Positions 49,257 to 60,900 of a stretch of DNA of 64,000 nucleotides are shown here, one piece after another (position 1 is the stretch's first letter; every line of letters starts with the position of its first letter). The notes under the pieces are model-generated. The model made no database searches. It saw only the letters and a list, made by a program, of their open reading frames with translations, and was not told the origin of the DNA. The DNA lies in contig CM033109.1 of assembly GCA_019321725.1 (NCBI GenBank), forward strand, positions 18,259,993-18,323,992. Reading direction: 5' to 3'. The DNA comes from Paulownia fortunei. Its lineage: Eukaryota; Streptophyta; Magnoliopsida; Lamiales; Paulowniaceae. A program made the translations under genes and the position numbers.

Positions 49257-49693
49257 TTGGTTTTCACATAAAATTATTAATTGGGTGTTGAATTTGATTA
49301 ATACAAAACTTGTGTTGATGCCACGAAAGATATAACATATTAACTATTAATTATTTCATAATTTCACAACATTAATTTGACACTTAAAAATATTACAATA
49401 AAGAGAAGTGAATTTGGATTCAAAAATTATAAATATAAAGTAGCGCAAAAAATGTATAGTATCCTACCTAAATTACATGATACTGGATTTGATGGTACCA
49501 ATATCAAAAAGTTCAATTTTGATTTTATACATCTACTCCGCAATGATTGATATGGTACAAACTTTAAGAAAAAATTCGTAGAATTCGAACATGAATATTA
49601 ATTATAAATGGATAGTAATAGCATTTTTTGTTAAACTCAACCCAGAATATTGATTCCCATTAAATAAAATAAAATAAAATTTGACACATCCAT
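48900..49693 (+). repeat. Unknown dispersed repeat, copy 1 (5' part)
   Basis: The stretch 49290-49698 aligns with 59175-59580 (shared TTGTGTTGATGCCA, AAAAAGTTCAATTTTGATTT and TGACACATCCATAAAAG). The stretch 48950-49160 aligns with 55590-55830. The copy is broken at 49698 by the plus-strand copia and continues after 54712. No coding sequence was recognised. Confidence 0.75.
49181..49250. repeat. Compound microsatellite (AC)n(AT)n
   Basis: About 20 AC repeats followed by 15 AT repeats, inside copy 1 of the unknown repeat. Confidence 0.95.
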
Positions 49694-49698
49694 AAAAG
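49694..49698. repeat. Copia target-site duplication, left (AAAAG)
   Basis: Repeated at 54708-54712 and present once at the unoccupied paralogous site 59575-59579. Confidence 0.75.
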
Positions 49699-50088
49699 TG
49701 TTGAAAATAAACTTGTTTTAAACTCAAATTTTAATCAAGCTCATATTAGCCTAAATTTTAGAAGTTTCTAATTTTAGATATGGTATGTAAGGTTGGTGAG
49801 ATTATTAAAAATTATGTGATAATTTAGTTGACAAATGTATGATTGAGATTTTAAGTTATTTGTTTATTTAGTGGTAGACATTTGATAGAAACTAATATAA
49901 ATAGAGCTTGCATTTGGAGTGTTAAATGATCAAATAAAAGAGAAAAAAACAAAAGTGATTAGAAACAAAGCTTTTAAAAAGAGTTTAAAAAAATATTTAG
50001 AAAGTTTGTTAAGAGTGAAATTGTATTGAATGTTCTTTTTTGTAATAATATTTGAGTTATCAATATTTTGATTGATAAATTTTCAATA
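49699..50088 (+). repeat. 5' LTR of plus-strand copia
   Basis: Starts TGTTGAAAATAAACTTG as in the minus copy and ends GATAAATTTTCAATA. Confidence 0.85.
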
Positions 50089-50439
50089 TAGTGGCATTAA
50101 AACAACACACAAAAAAAAGAGTTCGTTGAGATGAACACGCTGTCGAAGAAAAAAAAATCAGCAAAATTGGAGTTTTGGAGTGTCGCTACATTACACCAAA
50201 AGTTTCTAAACTAACTCACCGAGTTGAATCAAGTCAATTTGAGTTAAATTGAGTCATTTAACTCATTGACCGAGTCAAGAAGCTGTTGACCGAGCATTGA
50301 CCAAGTCAAAGGATTGACTTTGACCATTGACGAAACCCAAATTTTGATCAAAGTTTATCTAAAAAATTTCGGTGCTCCAGATCCATCCGTATAGTCAAAA
50401 TTTTAAATTTCACACTTTATTGATAGTTAATGACAAATA

Positions 50440-53400
50440 GCAACTTGTTAGTATTCCAAGTTCCACAACTCAAGGGATATAACTTTGACAATTGGAGTAT
50501 TAAAATGAAGGCACTCCTTGGAGAACATGATGTATGAAAAGTCGTGGAGAAAGGGTATGACGAACCCAACGAGTCAACACTATCTGCCACATAAAAGGAT
50601 AGTTTGAAAGACTTAAAAAAGATAGACAAGAAGGCTCTCTTCCTCATCTTCCAAGCTTTAGATGATGATAGCTTTAAGAAAATCTCAAGTACTACCTCCA
50701 CCAAGGAAGTATAGGACATGCTCCAAGTCTCTTACAAGGGAGAAGAAAAGTTTAAGAAGGTGGTACGACTTCAAACTTTAAGAAGAGAGTTTGATTCGTT
50801 ATATATGAAAGAAGGTGAGCTTGATTCTGATTACTTTTCTAAAGTTTTAATCATTGTTAATCAACTAAAGAGAAATGGTGAAAAACTTCTTCGATATTTA
50901 GATGTGAAGTTTGATAGTATCACAATAATTATCGATGAAAGTAAATATTTAAAAACAATGATGATTGAGCAACTCTTGGGTTCGCTGCAAGCTCACGAAA
51001 ACAAAAGTCTAACCAACCAATAATGAAGAAAGATTCAACAATAATAGAAGCCAACATGGAAAAGGTCGTTGACAAGGATGAGGTCATGGTCATGGACGAG
51101 GTTGGAATTTCAACAATAACTCCAACAACAACTATGAGAAATACAAAAGCTCTACGAGGGGTCGTGACAAAGACAATATAATTCAAACTCAAGGTATGAC
51201 AAATCTCAAGTTCGATGTTATAATTGTCAGAAGTTTGGACATTATGCTTGAAATTGCAGAAACCCCAATATTAAAGTAAATGAGAGAGCCAATTTTATGG
51301 AACAAAATAAATAAGATGGAGTCAATGTTTTATTACTAGCACACAATGACAATAATGAAGGGGAAAAACTTGATGAATCAATAAGCGGTAATATCTCTTT
51401 CGATGATGATTTCAATGTAGCAGTAAAAGAAATAGGTAAAATTCTTATTCGCTTGAAAGATGGAAGACATCAATTTATTTCAAATATTTATTATGTACAC
51501 AACAGGAAAATAAATATTTTAAGTTTGGGACAATTCTTACAGAAAGGTTATGATATTCACTTAAAAGACAATAACCTTTCTATAAGAGACAATATGAATA
51601 ACCTGATTGCGATGGTACCATTGTCAAAAAATAGAATATTCCTACTTAAGATTCAAACAGATGTGGCTAAATGTCCCAAGGTGTGCTATAAAGATTCATT
51701 GTGGCTATGACATCTGAGTTTTGAACATCTCAACTTTGGAGGACTAGAGTTATTATTCAAAAAAAAAAGATGGTGAGAGGTTTGCCTTGCGTCAACCACC
51801 CCAATCAACTTTGTGAAGGATGTCTACTTGGGAAGCAATTCAGAAAAAGTTTTCCAAAAAAATCAAATTCTAAAACCCAAAAGTCACTTGAGCTCATACA
51901 TGCGAATGCTTGTGGTCATATCAAGCCAAGTTCATTTGGTAAAAGTAATTACTTTTTACTATTTATTAATAATTTTTCAAGAAAAACATGGATTTATTTC
52001 TTGAAGCGAAAATCAGAAGTTTTTGAAGCATTCAAGAAGTTTAAGGCTACAGTAGAGAATGAAAGTGGTCTTCAAATCAAAGTCATGAGATCTGACCGAG
52101 GAGGAGAATTTACTTCGAAGGAATTCCAAGAGGGTTGTGAAATAAATGGAATTCAGCGATCACTCACTGTTCCAAGATCCCCCAACAAAATGGAGTTGTA
52201 GAAAGGAAGAATAGAACCATTTTCAACATGGCACGAAGCATGCTCAAAAGCAAGAGGATGCCAAAGGAGTTCTGGGCAAAAGCTATGGCATGTGCAGTGT
52301 ATTTATTAAATCACTCACCAACAAAAAGTGTATGGGGCAAGACACCATAAGAAGCATGGAATAAAAGAAAACATGGCATTTCCCATTTGAGAGTTTTTGG
52401 AAGTATAACCCATGTATATGTACCAGATGAGCAAAGAAGCAAGTTGGATGATAAAAGCGAGAAGTTCATCTTCATTGGTTACGATAATAACTTCAAAGGC
52501 TACAAGTTATATAATTCTAATAATGCAAAGATAATCATCAATCGTGATATTATTTTTGATGAAGAAGGCCAATAGGATTGGGGACTACAACAAAAAAATT
52601 ACAACTTCACTCCTGAATTTGAACATGATGAACAAACAGCTGTCGAGTAATCGAGAGAAGAGCCTGCTACATCGTCTGTTTTACCGTTGTCATACGATGA
52701 TAGAAATTCACCACCATCTTTCTTAGTTGAGAGGAATGAAGAACGTATATGAAGTCTTCAAGAACTTTACGAGGTAACTGATAGACTTAAAAATCTTATC
52801 CTAATTTCTTTCTTTGCAAATTGTGAGCTTGTAAACTTTCTAGAAGCTGCACAAAATGTAAAATGGAAAAACGCAATGGATGAAGAAATTAGAGCCACCA
52901 AGAAAAATGACACTTGGAAACTTGCTCTACTTCCCAAAGGTCATAAAACTATTGGTGGAAAATGGATATACAAGGTAAAAAAGAATGCTATTGGAGAGAT
53001 TGAATGATGGTAAGACTAGTTGCAAAAAGTTATAGTCAAAAAGTTGACATTGACTATGATGAAGTATTTACTCCAGTTGCTCGATTAGAAATAATAAAAT
53101 TAATTATTTATTTAGCAGCTCAAAATAAGTGGAAAATACTTTAGATGGATGTAAAGTCATCATTCCTTAATGGAGTACTGAAAAAGAAGTTTACATTGAA
53201 CAACCGATGGGCTATGTGATAAATGGACAAAAAGACAAAGTCTTAAAATTAAAAGGCTCTCTATAGGTTGAAACAAGTACCGAGAGAATAGAATAGCAGA
53301 ATTGACAAATATTTGCAAAAGAAAGACTTTACCAAATATCCTTACGAGCATGCACTCTATATCATGAATAACAAAGGTGATGTTTTGATTGTTTGCTTGC

Positions 53401-54335
53401 ATGTTGATGATTTGATCTTTACAGGGAGCAACCCAATCATGTTCAAAGAATTTAAGAAAGCAATGATAAAGGAGTTTGAAATGCCCAATATTGGGTTGAT
53501 GGTGCACTACCTCGGCATCAAAGTCAAACAAAAAGAAAATGGAGTTTTTATCTCACAATAAGGCTATACAAAAGAGATTCTCAAGAAATTCAAGATGGAT
53601 GATTGCAATCCAATAAGCACACTGGTGGAGTGCAGAGTAAAATTATTCAAGAATAATGAAGCAGATAAAGTGGATCCAATATTGTTCAAGAGCCTAGTTA
53701 GATGTTTGAGGTATCTGATATGTATAAGGCCTGACATTCTCTATGTAATTGGACTCGTGAGTCGCTACATGGAAACTCCAACAACTACACATTTTGTAAA
53801 AAGAATTCTTCATTACCTACAAAGTACAATCAACTTTGGCTTATTCTATTCAGTTTTTAATCATTATAAACTTGTTAGATATAATAATAGCGATTGGACT
53901 AGAGATATCGATGATTGTAAAAACACATTTGGCTTTGCATTTCTTATGGGAGACACTGCATTTACTTGACTATCAAAGAAGCAACCAATTGTCACCCTTT
54001 CAATATGTGAAGGTGAGTATGTGGCTCATCATGTATGAGTCATGCAATTTGGCTAAGAAATTTGTTGAAAGAATTGAACATATTATAAGAAGAGCCAACA
54101 GAGATTCATGTCGACAACAAATCAGCAATAGCTTTGGTCAAAATTCCATTTTTTCATATCGAAACAAGCATATTGATACTTGATATCACTATATCAGGTA
54201 ATGTGTTGTGAGAAAAGAAGTTCAAGTAAAGTTTGTAAAATCGCAAGACCAAGTTGCTGACATCTTTACCAAACCACTGAAGCATGAAGATTTAACGAGA
54301 TTGAGAAACTCACTTGGCATCATAAAACAAGTTTA
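50440..54335 (+). pseudogene. Copia gag-pol pseudogene
   Basis: Gag begins near 50440; its clearest frame is 50718-51023 ([20 protein letters not shown]). The zinc knuckle CYNCQKFGHYA (51217-51258) keeps its Cys and His residues but contains a stop. The protease active-site segment present in the minus copy (DIGASNHICG) is deleted near 51370. Integrase runs 51690-52580 with MRSDRGGEFTSKEF at about 52085. RT has VCLHVDDLIF near 53395 and RNase H ends DIFTKPL near 54280. Frames are cut by many stops, for example before 52201, at about 52575 and 53561. No product is possible. Confidence 0.9.
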
Positions 54336-54343
54336 AAGGGGAG

Positions 54344-54707
54344 TGTTATGTTTTAAGCCCAAATTTTAATCAAACCCATATTAACCTAAGTTTTAGAAGT
54401 TTCTAATTTTAGGTAAGGTAGGTAAGGTTGATGAAATTATTAAAAATTATGTGATTATTTAGTTGACAAATGTATGATTGTAATTTTAAGTTATTTATTT
54501 ATTTAATAGTAGAGATTTGATAGAAACTACTATAAATAGAGCTTGCATTTGGAGTATTAAATCATCAAACAAAAAAAAGAAAAATAAGAGTGATTAGAAA
54601 TAAAACTTCTAAAGAGAGTTTAGAGAAATATTTAGAAAGTTTGTTAAGAGTGAAGTTATATTGAATATTCTCTCTTATAATAATATTTGAGTGATAAATT
54701 TTCAATA
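54344..54707 (+). repeat. 3' LTR of plus-strand copia
   Basis: Its start has a small deletion (TGTTATGTTTTAAGCCC against TGTTGAAAATAAACTTGTTT in the 5' LTR). The end GATAAATTTTCAATA is shared. Confidence 0.85.
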
Positions 54708-54712
54708 AAAAG
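54708..54712. repeat. Copia target-site duplication, right (AAAAG)
   Basis: Follows the LTR end at 54707 and precedes TCTTTTTC, the sequence that continues the empty site at 59580. Confidence 0.75.
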
Positions 54713-55589
54713 TCTTTTTCAAAGGAATAAAAAAACTAAAGTTTTTGAAAAATGCAATAAAAGCAAATCAAATTATTCTCTCAACTTTTTTTCTTACATC
54801 TCAACTTCTAATTGCATAAATTTTTATTTTCAGAACTATTGTTGCCTATCCAGGTATATTTTAATTTTGAATTTTGTTATTATTTATATGTCTTGCTTAC
54901 ATGGTTAATCATTGTCACTCACCTTTTATATTTTTTGTTATCAAAACGATATGTTTTATTCAGTCAAATGAATATATCGTAAAAAAATAAATGGGTACTT
55001 AGAATTAAATAGTGAATCCATCCGGTACTTAGAATTAAATAGTGCATCCATTGTTATAAAACATTCTAGATGGAGTCCATAAAATATGTACCAATTTGAA
55101 TTTTTTGCAAATTTCGCTTATTCTCTTAAATATTCAATTTTCAGAAATTAAATTTGAAATCTCATCTCCTAAATCTTTATTTTTATCACTTCTATTGAAG
55201 TGTGCTTTTTTTTTTGTGTGGTTAAACTATGAATACTTATGCATTTTATATGATGATTTATTATTGTTAATTTATGTTTATACTATCATAGTAATATGAT
55301 TTATTTAGTCAAATGAATATATTGTAAGAAATTAAAATTGATATTTGAAATTAAATTAGGGTTTTAAAGGGTATATCCATTATTATAAAAAAAAATAGAT
55401 AGAAAACTATACTAGATCCATCTGATATATATAAATTTATATTTGTGGCAAAACTCAAATATCAATAAGAGCATTATAAAAAAAGTTATTTATCAATTTA
55501 ATATTAATAAAAAAATTCGGGTATCAATAACTAGGGCATTTGAAAAAAAATATATAATAATTTCACATTATAGACAAAACGCATATGCT
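54713..55589 (+). repeat. Unknown dispersed repeat, copy 1 (3' part)
   Basis: Aligns with 59581-60530. Shared phrases include AATGCAATA then AAGCAAATCAAATTATT, and TCTTGCTTACATGGTT. It continues 48900-49693 across the copia insertion. Confidence 0.75.
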
Positions 55590-56220
55590 AAAATAATTTT
55601 TACTCTTCTAACCTTATATTTAAAAAGTACATGATATTTTTCAAAGCCTACATCCAATTTTCTACGAAAATGTTCAATTTTGAAAACACATTCTTTATTT
55701 TATATTTAAAAATAATTAAATCAAATATATTTTCTCAAAATAAAATGTCAAATAAATATGGCAACTTAATTGATCAAACTTTACAACTCACTGATCTACA
55801 CATATTTTCATCCCATGGTAGTCTTGACAAAGTATTTTCACCAAAAAATTCTTCATAAAATTTCATAAACAAAACCAAATGAACCTTTATAATTCAGAGA
55901 AAGAGTTAATGGTTTTATTCACACTATAAAAAATCTTCCACATCTACAGTAATATTGCTAAGCCACAAAAATTGCATTTTTCACAAATGAAGCGATTTAA
56001 TGTAGCCAAAGAAAGCAAGGGTTATCTATTTTATTTTTGTGATGCCAATAAAAAGGAAATGGAAAGTAATAGTTATTTTTTGATAAACTCAACCGCAAAA
56101 GTCAGATCACTGTTTCAAATTCCAGAAAAAAAAATTAAAAAAAATCGGCACATCCACAAAATCTTTGTCAATTTTCAACACAAAAAAACACTGAAAATGT
56201 AAATTTATATTCACTTAAAA
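55590..56220 (+). repeat. Unknown dispersed repeat, copy 2
   Basis: Its left part resembles 48950-49160 and its right part contains a diverged version of the insertion-site region (CACATCCACAAAATCTTTG near 56150). It is the most diverged copy. The frames here (for example 55972-56202) look like chance frames in AT-rich DNA. Confidence 0.6.
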
Positions 56221-57192
56221 TCAAACGTTTTTCAAGATTTTTCATCTAAAATTTGTATTTTCTACATTTAAAAAATCTTCACATATATAAAACTTTAATT
56301 ATGAGCAGTATATATTATATTACAAATATAAATTTGAAAAAAATAATATTTCAATATTACGATAAATATATTCGTATTAAAATTGTCAATTGAAAAAAGA
56401 CCTTTGTATGAGAAATTGACTCAAACTCCAACCAAGACCTTGAGGCTTGCTTCAAGCCCTAAATGGCCTTTGTTATATGAAAATAAAAGATTATTTATCA
56501 AGATAAGTCTCAATGAAAAAACCATTTAAAAAAGTCTCTTGGCATCAATTTGAAGTAAGAGTAATTAGTTTAAGTAGCAAAAACTCTCCACTTCTGAAAA
56601 ACAAAAAAAGCAAATACTAAAACAAAAATTAAAAATGTTTGACTAAACTTATTTAAAACATCAAACTAAAAAATTTGTTAATATCATAAACAATAATTTA
56701 GGGTTATTTTTTTACTTTTTTAAGGAGCTTATAAGCTTTTTTGATAATTTTTTATTAAACACTTTAGGATATCTTATATGTTTGAAATCAATATTATAAA
56801 TATGTCTGAAATTTCCATCGAAATTTCTATAAATTTGCAACTCTGAAATATACATCAATACCCATAATTAATATCTAAGTCTATTATCCGGTTGCAAAAT
56901 TGCTGGGTAATCCAGTAATCCTGGCTAGTGTATCCAGTTGCAAATTCCTTCAAGCCGTGGTTGTTGTTTCCAGTTCCCCCTGATCTGCAAACTCATATCT
57001 GTGTTCATACACAGAGTATTATTTACTTCTGGCCCATGGGCTTACAAATTTTGCATTCCAAGGCCCAAAATGCAATTGCTGGGTAGACTTATATGATGTG
57101 GTTATACACACTACTATGGATTAGCGGGCATACAAACATGGACATTAAAATTGGGACGAAGGGAGTAATGTATTGTACTATTGTATCGTCCC

Positions 57193-57230
<38 letters not shown>

Positions 57231-59149
57231 CATTAATAATGTAAGAAAATTGGATTAATTGGTCAATGCTACGGAAAAAATCTCAATCTATAAGTTGATC
57301 GACATAAAGTCGCTGCTTTTTAGAATTGATCATTTTCTTGAAACTAATACAAAGTGGATTCTCTGTTTGCGATACGAATAAACTGTTAGGGGCCGACTTT
57401 GTCTTAAAAAAAATCATTCAATGTGTTTTAGACAGAAAACAAGAATTGAACTTGAAGGTTTAAGTGCAATATGAATCACATATTTTATAAAATGATATGA
57501 AGAAAGTATTTATAAATATTCAAGTGGTATATGACCGAATTGACCACTTGATTTATTTTCGATCTTATGACTTGTATGCCCTATTGAGGTAGAATTTAAA
57601 GTTCTTGAGCTCAATTTAGATATAGCCAATATAAGCCCTCAATAATCAATTTAGTTGTTTTAGCTTTATAATTTTTTTTCTACAACTGTAAAATTGAGTT
57701 TGGTTTCAAAACTCATGGACGAAAATTCACGAATTAATTTATTTGATGGTGCATTTATTGGGAAATCTGTTGTCTCTTCAAATTAAATTATTAGGATGAA
57801 TTATTTTAACATGTATTTATACTAATTTTAAAATTTTATTATGATTTCGTTTCTACAAATATGACTTATTTTAGTCTAAAAAATACTCATTATTATTATT
57901 TTTTATTTTTAGTTTTTAACTTATTTGATTCCACTTTATTTGTCAATTATTTGAGATTATCCTAATTCTTATTTTGTAAGAAATCACGGGTTTTTCATGA
58001 TATAAATTTCATTTTATTTGGTCAATGGTTATGAAATAATACTCAAATTATTTTACTAGTTTTTGAAAGCAAGATAATTAGCAAAATCTATTTTTGACAT
58101 GTTACCATAAATTTTTACTAATTTTAAGAATTGTTTTATTTGAATAATTGGTCTCTTTTACAATAAAAGTAATTAAGAACTTCATTTTTTTTAATATAAT
58201 TTTAATTCATTGGTTTCTTAAACTATCAATTTATTTACTTTTATTGAATTTCATTTGTCCAATATTTGCGTTTCATTTACTTTTCAATTTCGTTTGGTCA
58301 AATGAGAATTAGATTCTCATCATTTTAGTTATCCTATGGGATATGATTTCATAACATCACAGTTAATACTTTAAAATAATTTTTTTATTAAATAATTTCA
58401 CGATTAGACTTTTTTTCAAATAATCTTTAACAAATATACTTATATAAATTGCATTTTATTTGAAGAAATTATTTCTTTTTTTTATAATAATAAGAAAAAT
58501 TTTAACACTTAATAATGACCATAAGATTGTGATGAAATTGTAAAAGTTAATACAATTTATAGGTCATATTTTCTAATTTTGTAAGTTAATTTTTGTTCTG
58601 TGTTGAATTGAATTTGAATTAGTTTTCATTTTCATCTAAAAGTCGTTTTTTGTTTGAATACTTAGGAAAATATGATAGATATAAAAAAATCTATGTATAA
58701 ATATCATGTATTGTATTTATATTTATATTTATTCTTTAATAATTAGTTAAGAAAAAATCACAACAAAAATATATTTTTAGAAGTGAAAAATAAATAATTT
58801 ATATTATATTTTTATTGATGCAATGTCGTCCCCTAATACAATAATCCTGGGCTCCGTCCTGAACATAATAGTTGTTAACTAAATTACTTGGTTCTATATT
58901 ATCAGGAAACAAGTGAGAATAAAATTGTCAATGCACCTACTGAAAGTTGTGAAACAAAGTAGTCCGACATTGATGTGGTTCTTTTTTTCTTTTTTCTTTT
59001 TTCTTTTTTGTTTATGTATCTTTTGGAATTATGATTTTTATTTCTAAATCAGTACTTATTTTATGTTTATATTTTTTATCTATAAAAATCATTTAAGTTT
59101 TAAGTATCTAGTAGTTTCAGTATTCCTATCCTATGAAGCTTATTTATGA
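56221..59149. other. AT-rich DNA without recognised gene
   Basis: A slightly less AT-rich patch is at about 56880-57170. A Stowaway-type end TTGGGACGAAGGGAGTA is at 57154-57170, with an inverted TCGTCCCAATTA at 57187-57198. (TA)n is at 57195-57229 and a TTTTTTC-repeat pyrimidine tract at about 58981-59009. No gene is seen. Confidence 0.5.
57195..57229. repeat. (TA)n microsatellite
   Basis: About 17 TA repeats following a short inverted Stowaway-like motif. Confidence 0.95.
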
Positions 59150-60530
59150 ATCAATGATAAAAAAATATTAATGTTAAATTTGATTAATATTAAATTTGTG
59201 TTGATGCCATGATATATCAACTATTAATTATGTGATAATCTCACAATATTAATATGACATTAAATAATATTACAATGAAAGAGAAGTGAATCTGAATTTA
59301 AGATTTTTGAACACAAATAGCGCAAAATTGTACCGTATCAGACCTAAACTACATGATACTGATATCAAAAAGTTCAATTTTGATTTTATACATCAAAATA
59401 CTGCAATGGCTGATATGGTATGAATTTTACGAAAGAATCGTGGAAATGGAAGCATGTGCACCCTATCAGCAATATAAAGGAAGTTGACAGAAATAGTTAA
59501 TTTTCGATAAATTCAACCCAATATATAGATACCCATAAAAAAAAAAAAAAAACAAGAAAAATTGACACATCCATAAAAGTCTTTTTCCATTTTCGCACAC
59601 AAAAACCACTGAAAATATAAAATTTTAGAAAAAATGCAATAGAAGCAAATCAAATTATTATCTCTACTTGTTTTTTTTTAACACTAAACTTCTAAAAATT
59701 AAATCTAAAGTTACATCCCATAAACTTTTATTTTCAAAACTTTTGTTCCCTATCAAATTATTTTTTAATTTTTAATTTTGTTATTAAATTATGAATATTT
59801 ATATATCTTGCTTACATGGTTCACTCACTTTTATATTTTTGTTATCAAAATGATATGTTTAGTTCACTCGAACGAATATATCTAAATAACAAATGGATAT
59901 TTAGAATTAAATTAGGGTTTAAAATAGTATATTCATCACCGTAAAATATTCTAGATGGAATCCATCCAATATGTACCAATTTGGGTTTTTTGCTAAATTT
60001 GCTTATAATCTCTAATATTATTCTTAAATCTAAATTTTGAAAAATAAAATTTAAAATCTCATCTTATAATTTTTATATTTAAAACGATAACTTTCATATC
60101 GAATTGTACTTAATTTGGTTTTTGTGATTAAACTATGAATACATATACATCTTACTTATATGATTATTTATTGTTAGTTAAATTTATATTTATGTTATCG
60201 TAGTAATATGATTTATTTAATTAAATGAATATATAGTAATAAATTAAAATTGACATTTGAAATTAATTTAGAGTTTAAATGGTATATCCATCTTTATAAA
60301 AAATTTAGTTAGAAAACTAGACTGGGCCCATCTAAAATATATGAATTTGATATTTTTGACAAAATTCAGGTATCAATTAGAGCATTTGTAAAAACTTACT
60401 ATCAAGTTGACATTAATGATAGGCTTGGGTATCAATAATTATAACATTTGTAAAAAATCATGCAATAATTTGACATTAATGAAAAAACACAAATACTGAA
60501 ATGATTGTTACTTTCTAAAAAACCTACCCT
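59150..60530 (+). repeat. Unknown dispersed repeat, copy 3 (uninterrupted)
   Basis: The longest continuous copy, colinear with copy 1 on both sides of the copia insertion. It carries the empty target CCATAAAAGTCTTTTTC at 59571-59587. Ends are approximate. No coding capacity or terminal structure was identified. Confidence 0.75.
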
Positions 60531-60559
60531 TGTATTTCAATCTTATGCTTAAAACATAC

Positions 60560-60900
60560 GTGCACTAGTATACTTATAGAATGAGTGCAAACTTACAACG
60601 TATGCGCAAGTCTTATTGAATTCATTGATATCTCGTTTCAATAATTCGTCAACTTAAAATATTTTAAAAGTAAAGCCATATAGACATTTCACAATCGTTA
60701 TCATGTGTGAGATCTTGCCATTTAATTATGTATTATTCAAGAATTTCATCTAAATAATATGCACAAACAAAAAATGAAGAATTGTCTTTTTATTGATAGT
60801 GGTCTATTGAGAATGTTTATATAAGAATAGAAAACGGTCAATTTAATTGACTCGTTGGATACTATTCTACCAATGACTTATTTTATACAAGGACTTTCAA
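60560..60900 (+). repeat. Relic of the tandem array's non-coding module
   Basis: Order and phrases match the array's non-coding half: GCGCAAGTCTT, TTCATTGATATCTCGT, AAAGCCATATAGACAT, ATCGTTATCATGTG, ATTATGTATTATTCAAG, and GGATACTATTCTACC at the end. Identity is low by eye but colinear over about 300 bases. It lies 46 kb from the array without the copia protease part. Confidence 0.55.

Larger units (their letters stand above)
49699..54707 (+). mobile_element. Ty1/copia LTR retrotransposon, full length, decayed
   Basis: Same family as 36001-41165 but in the opposite orientation. The 5' LTR is 49699-50088, followed by a degenerate primer-binding site (AGTGGCATTAAAAC, about 50090), gag, integrase, RT, RNase H, polypurine tract AAAGGGGAG (54335-54343) and the 3' LTR 54344-54707. 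It carries more stops than the minus copy. A 5-bp AAAAG duplication flanks it. It is nested in a dispersed repeat whose empty counterpart exists at 59.6 kb. Confidence 0.92.

Noticed and set aside
49071..49335. Open frames with HTHTHT and IYIYIY tracts
   Set aside because: Translation of the (AC)n(AT)n microsatellite.
55096..56202. Five short plus-strand frames
   Set aside because: Low-complexity frames within the dispersed repeat copies; they do not share reading frame between copies.
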